This document shows positions 62,896 to 64,000 of a stretch of 64,000 nt of DNA, in pieces. Under the pieces are notes generated by a model. That model saw nothing but the letters and a program-made list of their open reading frames with translations. It did no database searches and was not told where the DNA came from. Source of the stretch: Saccharicrinis sp963677655. GTDB lineage: Bacteria > Bacteroidota > Bacteroidia > Bacteroidales > Marinilabiliaceae. Position 1 is the first letter of the stretch. Each line of letters begins with the position of its first letter. The translations under genes and the position numbers were made by a program. The DNA lies in the NCBI GenBank assembly GCA_963677655.1, contig OY782088.1, one strand, 5' to 3'.

Positions 62896-64000
62896 ATGGA
62901 ATATCACCGATTTAAGATGCGAACTCAGGCTAACAAGGATGGATTGTATCCTGTCATGTTAGTTCTAACAAAAAATAGAAAAAGAGCATTTGTTTCCTTG
63001 GGAATTGCTGCGACAATAGACTCATGGGACGAAACCCAACAGCAGTTTATTATTTTGGAGGGACGCAGTAAGGCAGTAAAGGAGGAAACTGAACAACGGA
63101 AAAAAGATAATGCATTAATCGAAAAGTTTAACCAACGAGCAATAGCAGTTACATCGAAATTTGATGATAAAAAGATAGATTGGACATTTAATCAATTCAA
63201 AGATGCATTTTTTCAGAAAATATGACAGGGTAAATTCTATTCTTATTTATACTCTTATGCTCAGACATTGAGAGAGACTAATCATATCGGTAATACAATT
63301 TGTTACGAGCGTTTAATGAATATACTTTCATTATTTGACAAAAAGATTCAAGAACGTGTTTTGGAGAGATTGATATTAGATATGTAAAACGTTTTGACAA
63401 TTACCTTCAGAAGCAGGGTAATAGTGGCAACACTAGAAAATTTAATTTTAAAACTTTACGCTCAATATTAAATAAAGCAATCCAGAATGGTGAAGCTTCT
63501 AAAGCTACTTATCCATTCGGTAAAGAAGGTTTTCAAATCTCTAAGTTGGAAGAGGAAACCCCCAAGCGTTATTTACCGAATGAGTATTTAAGTTTATTAA
63601 AGAACTCATGTTCGTTAAGGCCAGTTAATGAATATGCAAGAGAACTGTTCCTTTTCTCCTATTACTGTTATGGAATTTCTTTTGTGGATATGGCACATCT
63701 AAAAACTAAGAATATTTTTACACTCAACGGAGGACGTTATATTGTTTATAAGCGGCAAAAAACTAAAACTCAACCGAAGGTTATGCCAATTCAAATCAAA
63801 ATAACTGATGAGATCAAAGATTAATCGTCTCTCTGAGAATGTTTCGAACACCAATTTGCGATTATTTATTGCCAATTGTTACGATTGATCATACTGGGGA
63901 AAAGTTATATATGCATGTAAAGAATAAAAGCAAGCGTTATAATAATTACTTAAAAGATTTAGGGAAAGAGCTTGAGTTTGAATTTAATTTAACCTAATAT
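62896..64000 (+). pseudogene. Decayed tyrosine integrase (phage/transposon type), running off the window
   Basis: The first 109 codons encode an arm-type DNA-binding domain (Phe-Lys-Met-Arg-Thr-Gln-Ala-Asn-Lys-Asp-Gly-Leu-Tyr-Pro) and the start of a SAM-like domain, cut by an in-frame TGA (63223-63225). The frame resumes at once (Gln-Gly-Lys-Phe-Tyr-Ser-Tyr), then shifts near 63350-63370. The next piece runs to 63822, including the catalytic-domain start. Another shift occurs near 63820-63850. A last piece runs from about 63863 with Leu-Leu-Pro-Ile-Val to a TAA at 63995-63997, just before the expected Arg-His-Ser motif. With at least four lesions it is not functional as read. Confidence 0.85.

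Noticed and set aside
62896..63824. Programmed stop readthrough or frameshifting in the integrase
   Set aside because: There are at least four separate lesions in different frames, which fits decay rather than a recoding signal.
1..64000. CRISPR arrays, tRNA or rRNA genes and known riboswitches
   Set aside because: No regular spaced repeats, cloverleaf or rRNA core was recognised by eye; a covariance-model search would be needed to exclude small RNAs fully.

Overview
The window comes from an AT-rich (low-GC) chromosome of a member of the Bacteroidota, most likely a marine Bacteroidales/Marinilabiliales-type organism. The pointers are a Bat aerotolerance operon, a TonB-dependent receptor paired with a DUF4249 lipoprotein, a type 9 secretion (T9SS) C-terminal sorting tail, DUF5686, DUF6340 and DUF6266 families, a Lys-type SerA, and several sites matching the Bacteroidota promoter pattern (TTTG, about 19 bases, TAnnTTTG). 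Shine-Dalgarno-like sites are almost absent. The genus is an inference. No rRNA, tRNA, CRISPR array or intact mobile element was recognised.

Layout. 1-1.9 kb: the end of a Bat operon (batD fragment, batE), then an opposing Hpt/STAS pair. 2.1-5.7 kb: gcvT, then serC-serA, which links one-carbon/glycine metabolism to serine synthesis. 5.9-10 kb: an undecaprenyl-sugar glycosyltransferase pair (GT39 + GT2) and a superfamily I helicase. 10.3-17.5 kb: a hexuronate operon, kdgK-kdgA-uxuB-uxuA-exuT-lacI. It takes up hexuronates (ExuT), reduces fructuronate to mannonate (UxuB), dehydrates it to 2-keto-3-deoxygluconate (UxuA), phosphorylates that (KdgK) and cleaves it to pyruvate and glyceraldehyde-3-phosphate (KdgA). 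The isomerase UxaC is not in the window. 17.5-30 kb: envelope functions (DUF5686 barrel, PAS/chemoreceptor-like sensor, secreted T9SS substrate, TonB-plug mini-protein, omega-amidase, DUF4249 plus TonB receptor, acidic lipoprotein). 30-38 kb: DUF819, PBP4 and DUF6340, then Fe-ADH, FabG, a sirtuin, PrsW and the ribosome-rescue factor ArfB. 38-39.6 kb: a DUF6266 gene next to 930 bases with no gene. 39.6-46 kb: two very large sensory proteins. 46-54.5 kb: MsbA-like exporter, PurB, EI24, NfeD protease, two small acidic proteins, FAH hydrolase, DEDDh exonuclease. 54.6-58.6 kb: PD40 protein, an exported superoxide dismutase and a RimB-RimK fusion. 58.7-62.5 kb: etfB-etfA-acyl-CoA dehydrogenase. 62.9-64 kb: a decayed tyrosine integrase running off the end.

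Points deserving attention: (i) a histidine kinase without a receiver domain directly upstream of a 1268-residue transmembrane PAS/GAF protein with a periplasmic binding domain but no output domain, both with cysteine clusters in a PAS domain; (ii) a single polypeptide joining the RimB-type protease and the RimK glutamate ligase, which in Pseudomonas are separate opposing enzymes; (iii) two tandem, related small proteins with basic N-termini and Asp/Glu/Tyr tails, one with a strong Shine-Dalgarno site; (iv) recurrent hairpins without U-runs in nearly every spacer of the hexuronate, serine and etf operons; (v) a promoter for msbA embedded in the purB terminator; (vi) three in-phase 11-base repeats upstream of the DUF6266 gene.

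All family assignments come from reading motifs and lengths; no database search was run. Promoter calls rest on pattern matching only.
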